Below are positions 22,726 to 31,593 of a DNA stretch of 34,490 nucleotides, in pieces. The notes beneath the pieces were generated by a model. It was not told where the DNA came from. It was given only the letters and a program-made list of their open reading frames with translations, and did not search any database. A program made the translations under genes and the position numbers. Each line of letters begins with the position of its first letter. Positions within the stretch are counted from its first letter, which is position 1. The stretch is from CAKSQF01 sp964582375 (lineage in GTDB: Bacteria; Bacillota; Clostridia; Oscillospirales; CAG-272), in contig CAZORL010000015.1 of the NCBI GenBank assembly GCA_964582375.1, positions 1 through 34,490 on the forward strand. The letters are read 5' to 3'.

Positions 22726-24792
22726 ATGAAAAAATACACACTTACGGGTCTGCTTTCGCTCATGCTCGTGCTCACGCTCCTTTGCCCGATGCTCGCATCC
22801 TGCGCAGGCGATGGCTATGGAACGACAGTGACGACCGCTGCCGGCACGACGGCAGGCGTCAACACGACAGGAACGCCGTCGACGACATCTCCCGCATCGC
22901 CGAGTACCGCTCCCACAACATCAGGCGGCGATACCCTTGCCGATTTCGCTGTCATCAGTGACGTACACATCGGCAGAGCAGGTCTCCCGACAGATCCGAG
23001 CGTCAAATTTGCCAATGCGCTCAAAAAGATCAACAGCACGCTGACTCTTCCCGACGCCATTCTTATCGTCGGTGATCTGACCGAGCACGGTTATGAATCC
23101 GAGTACAAGAAATTCAATTCGGTGCTTAACAAAAACAAGCTCGACGGAACGATCGTAAGCACCGTTATGGGCAATCACGAGTACTATAACGGCAAGTCCG
23201 AAAAGGATGCAAGAAATCTCTATGTCGAGCAGCGCGGCGATCTCCACAGCGATATCGTTGTCGGTGGCGTTCATATGATCGGCATTTCGCTTTACTCCGC
23301 AAGCGGCAATTATAAACAGGAAACTTCCTATCTCTGCGAGCGCGTAAGAGCCGCAGCCGCAGAAGATCCCAACATGCCCATTATCGTTTACGCTCACATG
23401 GGTTTCAGCGATGTTTATGACGATGAGCCTACTGAGTTTACCAAGGCTCTTGACACTCTTCTCGATGAATATCCTCAGATCATATCCTTCTCGGGACATA
23501 TGCATTATGCACTCAGTGACCCGAGAATGATCATGCAAAACAAGATCACCACTGTTCAGACCTCGACTGTCGGATCGAATTATTGGAACTACAGCTACAT
23601 GGATCCGCTGATCACCGACAACGGCGGCAACGCATCACAGGGACTTTTCGTATCGGTTAGCAAGGATAAAGTCGTAACTATCACTCGTTATGACTTTACA
23701 AACGATAAAGAAGTCGGTCAGAAGTGGGTCATCAACACCCCCGAGATCGTCAAGTCGAAGGGTAACTTCACATATACCGAGGCAGGACGCAAGAAGATCG
23801 CGGCAGCTCCTGCATTCGCAAAAGAGGCAGTAATGACTGTCAGCAATATTACAAGTTTCTCGGCGACCGTCACGGCTCCCGTTGCGACGATCACCGACGA
23901 GGTCAGCGACAACTGCATCATCGGTTATCGTTTTACCGTTACCGATAAAGAGAGCGGCGAGCAGACGTTCAGTAAGTATGTTCTCAATGATTGGCAGGAG
24001 TGCTCCGCACCGAAGACCGAGCTGACGATGGATGTTGGCGGTATGTCTCCCGATAAAACCTATATTATTTCGGTCGTTGCTGAGAGCGCATGGGACAAAG
24101 TATCAAAGTCTCTTTCAGCAGAGGTGACAACTCCTGCTGTCTCCGGCGATGTCACGATTCCGGATGCTCTGTTCAGTGTTGACTTTGCAAGCGGTAGTAT
24201 CGACGATACGGTTAATGGCATCGCGGCAAAGGCGTACGGTGCACCCGAGATCAAGAACGGCTATGCTGTTCTCAAGAATAACAGCTCCTACGGTTACGCT
24301 CTCGGCGATAATTTTTATGGAACGGTCAAAAACAAATTTGCTCTCGAGACGGTAATGTATATCGACCCGGATCTGTCGTATTTCTCAAGCTACTGTACAC
24401 CCATCGGAAATGCACAGTTTGCAGGATTTGATATCTGCGTATACAGAAACGGCAGCTTGACATTTGATGTCAACATAGGTGGTTCTTATGTGACCGCGAC
24501 TGCGGAGAAAGTTGCTCTCGGACAATGGATTCACATCATCGCAAGCTATGACGGCTCACAGCTTGCAATCTATATAGATGGCAGACTTGCCGCATCGCAG
24601 AATTGCACCGGCAATGTAAACCATGTTACTGGTGATAAAAAGGTGTTCTACGTTGGATCGGATGTCGGAGAGGGAGGTGCTCCCGAAGCATTCGCGAACG
24701 TTAAGGTCGCATCCGTAAAACTTTACGGTAGTGGTCTTGACGCAAATCAGGCGGCATACCTCAACTCCAAGATAACTTTTCCGAAGGATTAA
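22726..24792 (+). CDS. Secreted lipoprotein: calcineurin-like phosphoesterase with LamG domain
   Basis: The 688-residue protein begins with a lipoprotein signal peptide ending in LASC (lipid-attached Cys26) and a Ser/Thr/Pro-rich linker (about 30-68). Next is a metallophosphoesterase domain (about 73-340). Its metal-binding residues are visible: D79 and H81 (SDVHIG), D117 (VGDLTE), N150 and H151 (GNHE), H224 (YAHMG), and H258 and H260 (GHMH). A fibronectin-like region (about 370-480) precedes a LamG/concanavalin-type domain (about 490-680, with YIDGRLAASQ). AGGAGG precedes ATG 22726. The protein is predicted to sit on the outer face of the membrane and hydrolyse a phosphoester while binding a glycan. 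The substrate is unknown. It has its own promoter and terminator. Confidence 0.9.
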   Translation: MKKYTLTGLLSLMLVLTLLCPMLASCAGDGYGTTVTTAAGTTAGVNTTGTPSTTSPASPSTAPTTSGGDTLADFAVISDVHIGRAGLPTDPSVKFANALKKINSTLTLPDAILIVGDLTEHGYESEYKKFNSVLNKNKLDGTIVSTVMGNHEYYNGKSEKDARNLYVEQRGDLHSDIVVGGVHMIGISLYSASGNYKQETSYLCERVRAAAAEDPNMPIIVYAHMGFSDVYDDEPTEFTKALDTLLDEYPQIISFSGHMHYALSDPRMIMQNKITTVQTSTVGSNYWNYSYMDPLITDNGGNASQGLFVSVSKDKVVTITRYDFTNDKEVGQKWVINTPEIVKSKGNFTYTEAGRKKIAAAPAFAKEAVMTVSNITSFSATVTAPVATITDEVSDNCIIGYRFTVTDKESGEQTFSKYVLNDWQECSAPKTELTMDVGGMSPDKTYIISVVAESAWDKVSKSLSAEVTTPAVSGDVTIPDALFSVDFASGSIDDTVNGIAAKAYGAPEIKNGYAVLKNNSSYGYALGDNFYGTVKNKFALETVMYIDPDLSYFSSYCTPIGNAQFAGFDICVYRNGSLTFDVNIGGSYVTATAEKVALGQWIHIIASYDGSQLAIYIDGRLAASQNCTGNVNHVTGDKKVFYVGSDVGEGGAPEAFANVKVASVKLYGSGLDANQAAYLNSKITFPKD

Positions 24793-24808
24793 CGAATAAA
24801 TCTATCTG

Positions 24809-24846
24809 TTCCTCCCCTTTGACCTTGTCATAAGGGGAGGAATTTT
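24809..24846 (+). terminator. Terminator after the phosphoesterase gene
   Basis: An 11-bp outer stem (24809-24819 with 24832-24842) continues through one bulge into TGAC/GTCA around a 3-base loop. TTTT follows directly. This is a strong rho-independent terminator. Confidence 0.9.
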
Positions 24847-24888
24847 CGATAAAAAATGAAAAAAGTTTTGAAAATTTACTTTATATAC

Positions 24889-24917
24889 TTGAAAATATCG
24901 ACAAAATGTGCTATAGT
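24889..24917 (+). promoter_or_regulatory. Promoter for the GT2-GNAT-rqcH operon
   Basis: TTGAAA (24889-24894) and TATAGT (24912-24917) are 17 bases apart in an AT-rich stretch after the terminator. No further clear promoter was seen before the PIG-L and YfhO genes, so a long transcript is likely. Confidence 0.72.
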
Positions 24918-24967
24918 AAGGTGCTAAAATAAAATGTCGATCATGTTTGATGGGAGGTTTGGTTTTT

Positions 24968-25660
24968 ATGGATACAGTTGTTTTGATTCCGGCTTATAAG
25001 CCCGATCACGCACTTGTTAAGACGGTTGTTGAACTGTACTCACTTGGTTACAGATTGGTCGTTGTTGATGACGGAGGCGGAGAGGCTTATGACCCTGTTT
25101 TCGCACTCGTTTCGCGTTTTGCCGTAATACTGCGCAAAAAGCAGAACCACGGCAAAGGAGCGGCACTGAAAAGCGGATTTGGCTACATTCAGAAGAATAT
25201 GCCCGATGTCCGCTATGTAATAACAGCCGATGCCGACGGTCAACATAAACCCGCTGACATTGCAAAAGTGGACGCCGCACTTCACGAAGGCGACCCTTTC
25301 GTTATCGGTTCGCGTGAATTTGTCGGCGATGTGCCTGCACGCTCGTTGATCGGAAATAAGATAACATGCGCAGTGTTTGCCGCGGTCAGTCATGTCAAGG
25401 TCGGCGATACGCAAACAGGTCTGCGCGGATTTTCGTGTGACCTTCTTGCTTGGCTCTGCGATGTTCCCGGCTATCGCTACGAATATGAGATGAACATGCT
25501 TCTCGATGCCGCAAAACGCGGGATCGAGATACGCGAGGTCACGATCGAGACAGTATATGAAAACGGAAACAGCTCATCGCACTTTGATCCGTTTAAGGAT
25601 TCGGCAAAGATATATAAATGCATATTCTCGTATGCATTCGGTGAAAATTCCGGGAAATAA
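24968..25660 (+). CDS. Family 2 glycosyltransferase, polyprenyl-phosphate (DPM1) type
   Basis: The 230-residue cytoplasmic enzyme opens with VVLIPAYKPD, has the nucleotide-sugar DXD region ITADADGQHKPADI and the signature SREFVGDVPARSLIGN, then VGDTQTGLRGF. These features match dolichol/undecaprenyl-phosphate sugar synthases. Close relatives are often fused to, or paired with, a GtrA flippase; this one ends right after the catalytic domain with no membrane segment. ATG 24968 is used because GGGAGG lies 10 bases upstream; an in-frame ATG at 24947 precedes it. It is the first gene of a run leading to a PIG-L deacetylase and a YfhO protein, which would suit supply of a lipid-linked sugar. Confidence 0.88.
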   Translation: MDTVVLIPAYKPDHALVKTVVELYSLGYRLVVVDDGGGEAYDPVFALVSRFAVILRKKQNHGKGAALKSGFGYIQKNMPDVRYVITADADGQHKPADIAKVDAALHEGDPFVIGSREFVGDVPARSLIGNKITCAVFAAVSHVKVGDTQTGLRGFSCDLLAWLCDVPGYRYEYEMNMLLDAAKRGIEIREVTIETVYENGNSSSHFDPFKDSAKIYKCIFSYAFGENSGK

Positions 25661-25679
25661 AAGAGATTTGTGAGGTCTT

Positions 25680-26357
25680 ATGCTGACGATTGAAGACGAG
25701 CGCGATATATTGGAGCAGGGTTATCCGATAATTGTACCTCTGCTGATCGATGAATATGACGGAGACTTCGAGATCGAGGCATACAGCGAGATCGCCGATG
25801 TCGCCGAAGAATTTCACTCGCTCTTTTTTGGACATTTTTTCTCCAAAAAGGCGATAGAATGGCTCGATGCCAAACTGCGTCCGTATGTCGAGAGCAAAGG
25901 CTATCTGCGCGAGTGTACCGGAAAGTACAGATGGTATGACCGCTTTGAGGCAAGAGAGTCCGACAGACTTGCACACGAAAGAATACTCGACTCCACGCAT
26001 ACGCTTGATGCGGGTGACTACGAACTTCTCGTATCGTTTTCGCTTGCCGAGCAGTTTGAAAAGGGACTTCCGACATTTGTCACGCTCGATGGTGATAAGA
26101 TCGTTTCGATAGCAACGGTCAACGAGCATGCGGATGACCAGAAAATGCTTGAGATAACCGTTGAGACAGCACCATCCTATAGGGGAAGGGGATACGCACT
26201 CTCGAACACCGTTGCCCTCGCCGAATATTTGATCGAGCACGGCTTTTCTGTGACTTACGCCTGCTCGAGATATAACCGTCCGTCAAGAAGGCTTGCCCAA
26301 AAAGCAGGCTTTGAAAGTGCGGGCAGATTTTATGCTTATACGGCGTATAAGCTTTGA
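25680..26357 (+). CDS. GNAT-family acetyltransferase
   Basis: The 225-residue protein has a poorly conserved N-terminal half and a C-terminal GNAT fold. The acetyl-CoA loop is TVETAPSYRGRGYALSNTVALAEYLIEHG (about 160-188), followed by CSRYNRPSRRLAQKAGFESAGRFYAY, where the AQKAGF element is typical. The layout is like the GNAT_acetyltran group (PF12746). GAGG lies 5 bases before ATG. It starts 19 bases after the GT2 gene and 30 bases before rqcH. The substrate is unknown; an amino sugar, amine or antibiotic are all possible. Confidence 0.85.
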   Translation: MLTIEDERDILEQGYPIIVPLLIDEYDGDFEIEAYSEIADVAEEFHSLFFGHFFSKKAIEWLDAKLRPYVESKGYLRECTGKYRWYDRFEARESDRLAHERILDSTHTLDAGDYELLVSFSLAEQFEKGLPTFVTLDGDKIVSIATVNEHADDQKMLEITVETAPSYRGRGYALSNTVALAEYLIEHGFSVTYACSRYNRPSRRLAQKAGFESAGRFYAYTAYKL

Positions 26358-26387
26358 TAGTTTTTTGACTTAAGAAAGGGAAAGATC

Positions 26388-28151
26388 ATGGCTTTTGATG
26401 CGGGAATGGTTGCCGCTCTGGCGTATGAATTAAATACACGGCTTGTCGGCGCGCGTGTTGAAAAGGTGCATCAGCCCGAAAAGGATGAGATACTTTTGAT
26501 GCTTCGTACATCGGGCGAGAGCCTGCGACTGACTCTCTCGGCATCTGTTAACAACCCGAGAATTCATATATCCGCGGCGGTAAAGGAAAATCCTCCTGTG
26601 CCGCCGATGTTCTGCATTATGCTCCGCAAATATCTAAACGGAGCTAAGATCTCGGATATTTCGCAGATCGGATTTGAACGCGTTATCAGATTGACCTTTG
26701 ATGCCAAAGATGAAATGGGATTTGCCAAAGAGGTAAGACTCTATCATGAGATCATGGGCAAGTACACAAATCTTATCTTTACCGACGGGCAGGATAAAAT
26801 AATCGGTGCGATACGAACGGTTGATTTTACAACATCGCAAAAAAGACAGGTTCTGCCCGGTATGCGTTACGAATTGCCGCCCGCACAGGAGAAGATCGAT
26901 CCGCTCACCGAGACTGAAGAACATTTTGCCAATCTGATCGCAACCACCGAGCCGTCTCGCTCTACCGTCAGGTTCATCCTTGATAATTACCTCGGCATAT
27001 CCTCCCTGACCGCCCGCGAGCTCGCCGCTCGTTCGTCGGAATGCGTCGGTGAGTCGCCGATAAAATTGAGGAGAGCATTTTTTGATGTCATATCGACGAT
27101 CAAAGAACATAAATTCACGCCTTGTATGGCACTCGGCTCGGACGGACGCCCGATCGATTATTCTTTCATTCCTCTTTGCCAATATGACCGATCGGATGGC
27201 ATCAGCACTCTGACTTGTGTTGATTTTTCGTCCATGCTTGAGACCTTTTTCACAGGTCGCGATCGCTCTGACAGAGTCAAACAGCGTGCGTTCGATCTTT
27301 TTAAGATGGTCAACAATTCCATATCTCGCCTTGAAAAGAAGATATCTCTCCAAAGAGATGAGCTGTCTGCGGCGGCAAAGAAGGATGAATACAAAAAGAT
27401 GGGTGACCTCATAACGGGCGGAATGTATATGCTCAAAAAGGGCATGAAGTCGGCGTCGCTCGTTGATTACAGCGATCCGTCGCTTGCCACGGTCGAGGTC
27501 GAACTTGATGTGCGACTTTCGCCTGCCGCCAATGCACAAAGGTGGTATAAACGCTACAATAAGGCAAAAAATGCTGAGATCGAGCTGAAAAAGCAGATCG
27601 ATATTGCTACCGCTGAGCTTGAATACTTAAGATCGGTTCTTGACAATTTGGAGCGAGCAAACGGACAAAGCGAGCTTGACGAGATCAGAGATGAGCTCAA
27701 CTCGTCGGGATATAAAGGACTCTCCGGCGGCAAGAAAAGCGGCTCACGCGATAAAAGCAGACCATCAAAGCCTCTCGAATTTGTTACCTCGGGCGGATAT
27801 CGTCTCCTTTGCGGAAAGAATAATCTGCAAAACGAGATGATCAGAACGAAGCTTGCAGGAAAGAACGATTGGTGGTTTCATGTCAAGAACGCACCCGGAT
27901 CTCACGTTGTTATGATCTGCGGTGACGCCGAACCGTCAGAGATCGATTTCACCGAGGCTGCAACCGTCGCGGCGTGTCATTCATCGCTTGCCGAGGCGAA
28001 AAACATCGCCGTCGATTATACAAGAATTAAAAATCTGAAGAAGCCGAGTGGTGCAAAACCCGGTTATGTCATCTACTATACCAACTATTCGGCATATGTC
28101 GATCCCAATGACGAGCTGTGCAAAAAGCTCTCTGTCGATAAAGGAAATTAA
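26388..28151 (+). CDS. rqcH: Ribosome quality control protein RqcH (NFACT, formerly FbpA)
   Basis: RqcH binds obstructed 50S subunits and recruits tRNA-Ala to add C-terminal alanine tails to stalled peptides, marking them for degradation. The 587-residue protein has NFACT-N (MAFDAGMVAALAYEL; about 1-220), a helix-hairpin-helix and long coiled coil (about 280-435), and NFACT-R (about 455-570, including NDWWFHVKNAPGSHVV and TRIKNLKKPSGAKPGYVIYY). The residue pair essential for tailing in studied homologues, Asp97-Arg98, reads Glu97-Arg98 (GFERVI). The protein is otherwise complete. AAAGGG precedes the ATG. The next gene begins 13 bases later. Confidence 0.95.
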   Translation: MAFDAGMVAALAYELNTRLVGARVEKVHQPEKDEILLMLRTSGESLRLTLSASVNNPRIHISAAVKENPPVPPMFCIMLRKYLNGAKISDISQIGFERVIRLTFDAKDEMGFAKEVRLYHEIMGKYTNLIFTDGQDKIIGAIRTVDFTTSQKRQVLPGMRYELPPAQEKIDPLTETEEHFANLIATTEPSRSTVRFILDNYLGISSLTARELAARSSECVGESPIKLRRAFFDVISTIKEHKFTPCMALGSDGRPIDYSFIPLCQYDRSDGISTLTCVDFSSMLETFFTGRDRSDRVKQRAFDLFKMVNNSISRLEKKISLQRDELSAAAKKDEYKKMGDLITGGMYMLKKGMKSASLVDYSDPSLATVEVELDVRLSPAANAQRWYKRYNKAKNAEIELKKQIDIATAELEYLRSVLDNLERANGQSELDEIRDELNSSGYKGLSGGKKSGSRDKSRPSKPLEFVTSGGYRLLCGKNNLQNEMIRTKLAGKNDWWFHVKNAPGSHVVMICGDAEPSEIDFTEAATVAACHSSLAEAKNIAVDYTRIKNLKKPSGAKPGYVIYYTNYSAYVDPNDELCKKLSVDKGN

Positions 28152-28164
28152 TGAAAGGAGAATC

Positions 28165-28935
28165 TTGAAACACTTTTTTACAAAAAAGCCTTTGATCATC
28201 ATGATCAGCGCGACAACGGCACTTGTTTTACTGATATCGGCAATACTCGCTTTCCCAAAAATCAAGAAAGACATCGAGATATTGAGAGCATATAATGTCA
28301 GACCACTCTCGGATAAAGATGTGGCAAAGATCGATCTTGACAAAGCTAAAAAACTCATGATCGTCGCTCATCCCGATGACGAGCTTATATTCGGCGGCGG
28401 TCATCTGCTCGAAGGAGATTATCTCGTCCTTTGCATAACAAACGGCAGAAATAAGACTCGTAGGGCAGAGTTTGAAAGTGTTATCAAAGAAACCGGTAAT
28501 CAGGGTATAATACTCGAGTATCCCGATAAGGTCTGCGGAAAACGCGATGAATGGAAAAATGTCAAAGACGGCATTTTTTCGGACATTGAAAAGGTGATAA
28601 CACTCAAGAATTTTGATATGATCGTTACGCACAATGAGAGAGGCGAATACGGTCATCTTCACCACAAAATAACTCATTCGCTCGTTGTAGAGGCGTTTGA
28701 GGATAAAAAGCCGCCCGCAAAGCTTTACTTTTTCGGGAAATATCACAAGGCTGTCACGGTAGATAAATATCTGAGCGGCGAGAAGCCTTTTCCTGATGAC
28801 ATGAAGGAGCGACTTCCCGATGATGTTGTTAAGAGAAAGACCGAGCTTGCGAAGCTCTATAAATCGCAAAAGGGCACGGTCGATGGTCTCTGGCACATGG
28901 CACCCTACGAAAATTTTATTCCTTATGAGGCTTGA
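28165..28935 (+). CDS. Membrane-anchored PIG-L/LmbE-family deacetylase
   Basis: Enzymes of this family use zinc to remove N-acetyl groups from sugars such as GlcNAc-PI or lipid-linked GlcNAc. The 256-residue protein has one N-terminal membrane segment (about 9-31), then the catalytic fold with the AHPDDE motif (His69, Asp71, Asp72) and GEYGHLHH (His164, His167). It probably starts at TTG 28165, preceded by AAAGGAG; the next ATG in frame (28201) would fall inside the membrane segment. The membrane anchor suggests a membrane-linked substrate. It lies between rqcH and a YfhO-type protein and shares the run with a GT2, which fits work on a polyprenyl-linked sugar. Confidence 0.9.
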   Translation: MKHFFTKKPLIIMISATTALVLLISAILAFPKIKKDIEILRAYNVRPLSDKDVAKIDLDKAKKLMIVAHPDDELIFGGGHLLEGDYLVLCITNGRNKTRRAEFESVIKETGNQGIILEYPDKVCGKRDEWKNVKDGIFSDIEKVITLKNFDMIVTHNERGEYGHLHHKITHSLVVEAFEDKKPPAKLYFFGKYHKAVTVDKYLSGEKPFPDDMKERLPDDVVKRKTELAKLYKSQKGTVDGLWHMAPYENFIPYEA

Positions 28936-28967
28936 TCTGTATTTTTAAGGCAAAGGAGGAGACTTTG

Positions 28968-31535
28968 TTGAATAAAAAAAGAATAACAAGAAATGACATT
29001 GCGGTTATCTCCGTAATAACGGTCTGCCTTCTTTCGGTCCTCCTGTCGATCGTCGGCAGAGACTCGGTGTACGGCTCTGTTGTCGATTGGACGTCTCAGC
29101 ATTCGGTATTTCCCGATTATTTCAGAAAGCTGTTCTATCAGACGGGCGATCTTTTTCCCTCGCTTGCACAGCATATCGGCGGGGCAGAGAACATCTATTA
29201 TGTTTCTTATTACGGTCTTCTCTCGCCCGTGATCCTTATATCATATCTTCTCCCATTTGTCGAGATGACCGACTATATCATTGCGGCATCTGTTGTCTCG
29301 CTCTTTTTGACGGTAGTTTTGTTCTATTTTTGGATAAGACGCCGTTTTCCAACTCTGATATCGGCACTGCTTACCTCTCTGCTTGCTCTGTCCGGGCCGA
29401 TGATCTTTCACAGTCACCGCCACATAATGTTTGTCATATATATGCCCTTTCTGGTAGCGGCTCTTTGGTTTGTCGATCTCTTTTTCGAAAAGAACATCAA
29501 AACCCCGCTCGCGGTTTGCGTCTTTTTGATCGTAATGACAAGCTATTTTTTCAGTGTGTCTGCGATCATCGCCATAACGGTCTACGGTGTTTTCAAATTT
29601 CTCGAGAGTGAAGACGTAAAGGTCACGCCCTCTTCCTTCGCAAAGAAGGGCAGCAAATTCGCACTCGTTGTAACGATAGGCGTACTCATGTCGGCGATCC
29701 TTGTCCTGCCGACCGCTTTTGCACTTTTTGGAGGACGAAACCCCACCAATTCGGGTATCAATCTTGTCGATCTGCTCCCGAATGTCATGCTTGAAGAGTT
29801 TACGGGCGGCGGATATTCCATGGGTCTTTCTACTTTTACCGTTTTCGCAATAATCGACCTTATTGTCGGCGAAAAGAAGCATTTTCGCTTTCTCGGTATT
29901 GCTTTCGGGGCACTGCTTACCTGCCCGATCTTTCTTTATCTGCTCAACGGCTTGGAATATCTTGACGGAAAGGTGCTCGTTCCGTTCATTCCGTTAGCAC
30001 TTGTTGTTTGCGGAAAGAGCATTGAGCGAATATTCGACGGCAAGGTGAATTTTAAGATCGTTATTCCGACATTTGTTATAGTAACACTCATCGGACTGTT
30101 TAATATAGATAAAGACAGCTCGTATGTTCCGTGTATCGTCGATCTTGTCGTTGTCCTTGCCCTCTGCTCATCTGCAGAGAGTTTTAAGTCGGATAACGGT
30201 TCGCCAAGATTTGCGGCATTTGCGCTGCTTGCCGTTCCGCTTATCAGCTGTATTGTCCTTAACGATGGCGACACTCTCCTCGATCGATCAAAATATGATA
30301 CCATCTACGACGGCACTGTTGTTGAGTTTCTCGATAAAACTGCCGCAACCGACGATACGATAGTTCGAACAGCCTATAATTTTTACGCATCGGATACACC
30401 GAATATCGTCTTTACGACAGATCATTATACCGATACGCTCTATTCATCCCTTCGCGACAGCAAATACAATCACTTCTTCTTTGATGTTATTTGCAACGAG
30501 AACAGCTACCGCAACAGGGCAATAATGTCGAGGACAAAAAATCCGTTCTTCAATTCATATATGGGAAATAAGTATTGGATAACCAAGTCCGATGGCGGAT
30601 ATATCCCCGAAAATGCCGAATTGATCGACGAGAATAACCAACTTTCAATATATGAAATGTCGGGCACGCTTCCTGTCGGTTATGCCACGAGCCGCCTTAT
30701 GAGCCTTGACGAATTTGAGACACTTGCATACCCCGAACGCATGGAAGCACTGCTTCTTTATACCGTAGTCGATCGCAACCTGCCAAAGACCGATTTTTCA
30801 AGCTCGTTTGAAAAGGTCGAACTCCACGGACTTTTTGAGGGCTTTGAAAGCCTCTATGAAACCGACGGCATCTTCAGATATGCAAGGGGCGACGGCGAGA
30901 CAAATTATAGCTATAAGCTCCCCGAGTGTTGCAAGGGCAAGACTCTCGTTTTGCGCTTTAATGTGGATAACACCGTCGGATCGAAATCGTCGGATGTCAA
31001 AATATGGGTCAACGGTGTCGCAAATAAACTTACCGACGCTGATTGGAAATACTATAATGAAAACTCAAGCTTTGAATATGTGATATCTCCCAAGGGCGAC
31101 GATGGCGATCTGCTGATATTTACCTTCCCGGATAAAGATTACACTATCTCAAATGTCGAGCTTTGGATATGCGATTTTGACGAAATATCCGCTCGTGCCC
31201 TCGCTGTCGATGCCTTTGCCGCCGATAAACAAAGATCGATCGGCGATAATGTCTGCGGAAAGATCAATGTGACCGCCGACGGATATTTTAACCTTTCTTA
31301 TGTTTACAGCGATTGTTATACGGTTCTTGTTGACGGCGTTTCCGTTGAGCCGGAGTGTATCGATACCTGTTTTTTGGGATTCCCGATCACGGCAGGTGAG
31401 CACGAGATCGAGATAACCTATACATCTCCGGGACAAAGTCTCGGTAAGATCATTTCGCTTGTCGGTGTTTTCGCCCTGATTTGCCTTGCCGCTGTCGATG
31501 TCATAAACATAAATCGAAAAGATCGTTCGTCATAA
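28968..31535 (+). CDS. YfhO-family GT-C type membrane glycosyltransferase
   Basis: The 855-residue protein has about 12-13 membrane segments in its first 450 residues, a long extracytoplasmic domain (about 460-815) and a last membrane segment near 825-845. The first loop carries the YfhO-type Asp40 region (SVVDWTSQHSVFPDYF), and further on YYGLLSPVILISYLLP and SGPMIFHSHRHIMFVIYMPF appear. In Bacillus, YfhO is reported to move sugars from undecaprenyl phosphate to lipoteichoic acid. TTG 28968 is the likely start, because AGGAGG (28954-28959) is 8 bases away; the TTG at 28932 overlaps the previous stop. The acceptor polymer is unknown. Confidence 0.88.
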   Translation: MNKKRITRNDIAVISVITVCLLSVLLSIVGRDSVYGSVVDWTSQHSVFPDYFRKLFYQTGDLFPSLAQHIGGAENIYYVSYYGLLSPVILISYLLPFVEMTDYIIAASVVSLFLTVVLFYFWIRRRFPTLISALLTSLLALSGPMIFHSHRHIMFVIYMPFLVAALWFVDLFFEKNIKTPLAVCVFLIVMTSYFFSVSAIIAITVYGVFKFLESEDVKVTPSSFAKKGSKFALVVTIGVLMSAILVLPTAFALFGGRNPTNSGINLVDLLPNVMLEEFTGGGYSMGLSTFTVFAIIDLIVGEKKHFRFLGIAFGALLTCPIFLYLLNGLEYLDGKVLVPFIPLALVVCGKSIERIFDGKVNFKIVIPTFVIVTLIGLFNIDKDSSYVPCIVDLVVVLALCSSAESFKSDNGSPRFAAFALLAVPLISCIVLNDGDTLLDRSKYDTIYDGTVVEFLDKTAATDDTIVRTAYNFYASDTPNIVFTTDHYTDTLYSSLRDSKYNHFFFDVICNENSYRNRAIMSRTKNPFFNSYMGNKYWITKSDGGYIPENAELIDENNQLSIYEMSGTLPVGYATSRLMSLDEFETLAYPERMEALLLYTVVDRNLPKTDFSSSFEKVELHGLFEGFESLYETDGIFRYARGDGETNYSYKLPECCKGKTLVLRFNVDNTVGSKSSDVKIWVNGVANKLTDADWKYYNENSSFEYVISPKGDDGDLLIFTFPDKDYTISNVELWICDFDEISARALAVDAFAADKQRSIGDNVCGKINVTADGYFNLSYVYSDCYTVLVDGVSVEPECIDTCFLGFPITAGEHEIEITYTSPGQSLGKIISLVGVFALICLAAVDVININRKDRSS

Positions 31536-31555
31536 TATTTGACGCATCCGCATAT

Positions 31556-31591
31556 GCTTTTTCCATACAGTCTTCTCTGCAGAGGAAAAGC
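31556..31591 (+). other. Hairpin that could cover the next ribosome-binding site
   Basis: GCTTTTTCC (31556-31564) is complementary, with one bulge, to GGAAAAGC (31584-31591). The right arm includes the GAGGA ribosome-binding site of the gene at 31594. A folded leader would reduce its translation. The stem is short and A/T-rich. Confidence 0.3.
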
Positions 31592-31593
31592 TT

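Noticed and set aside
26634..27539. Minus-strand open frame of 301 residues over rqcH
   Set aside because: It is a shadow frame rich in Arg, Lys and His, lying wholly within rqcH.
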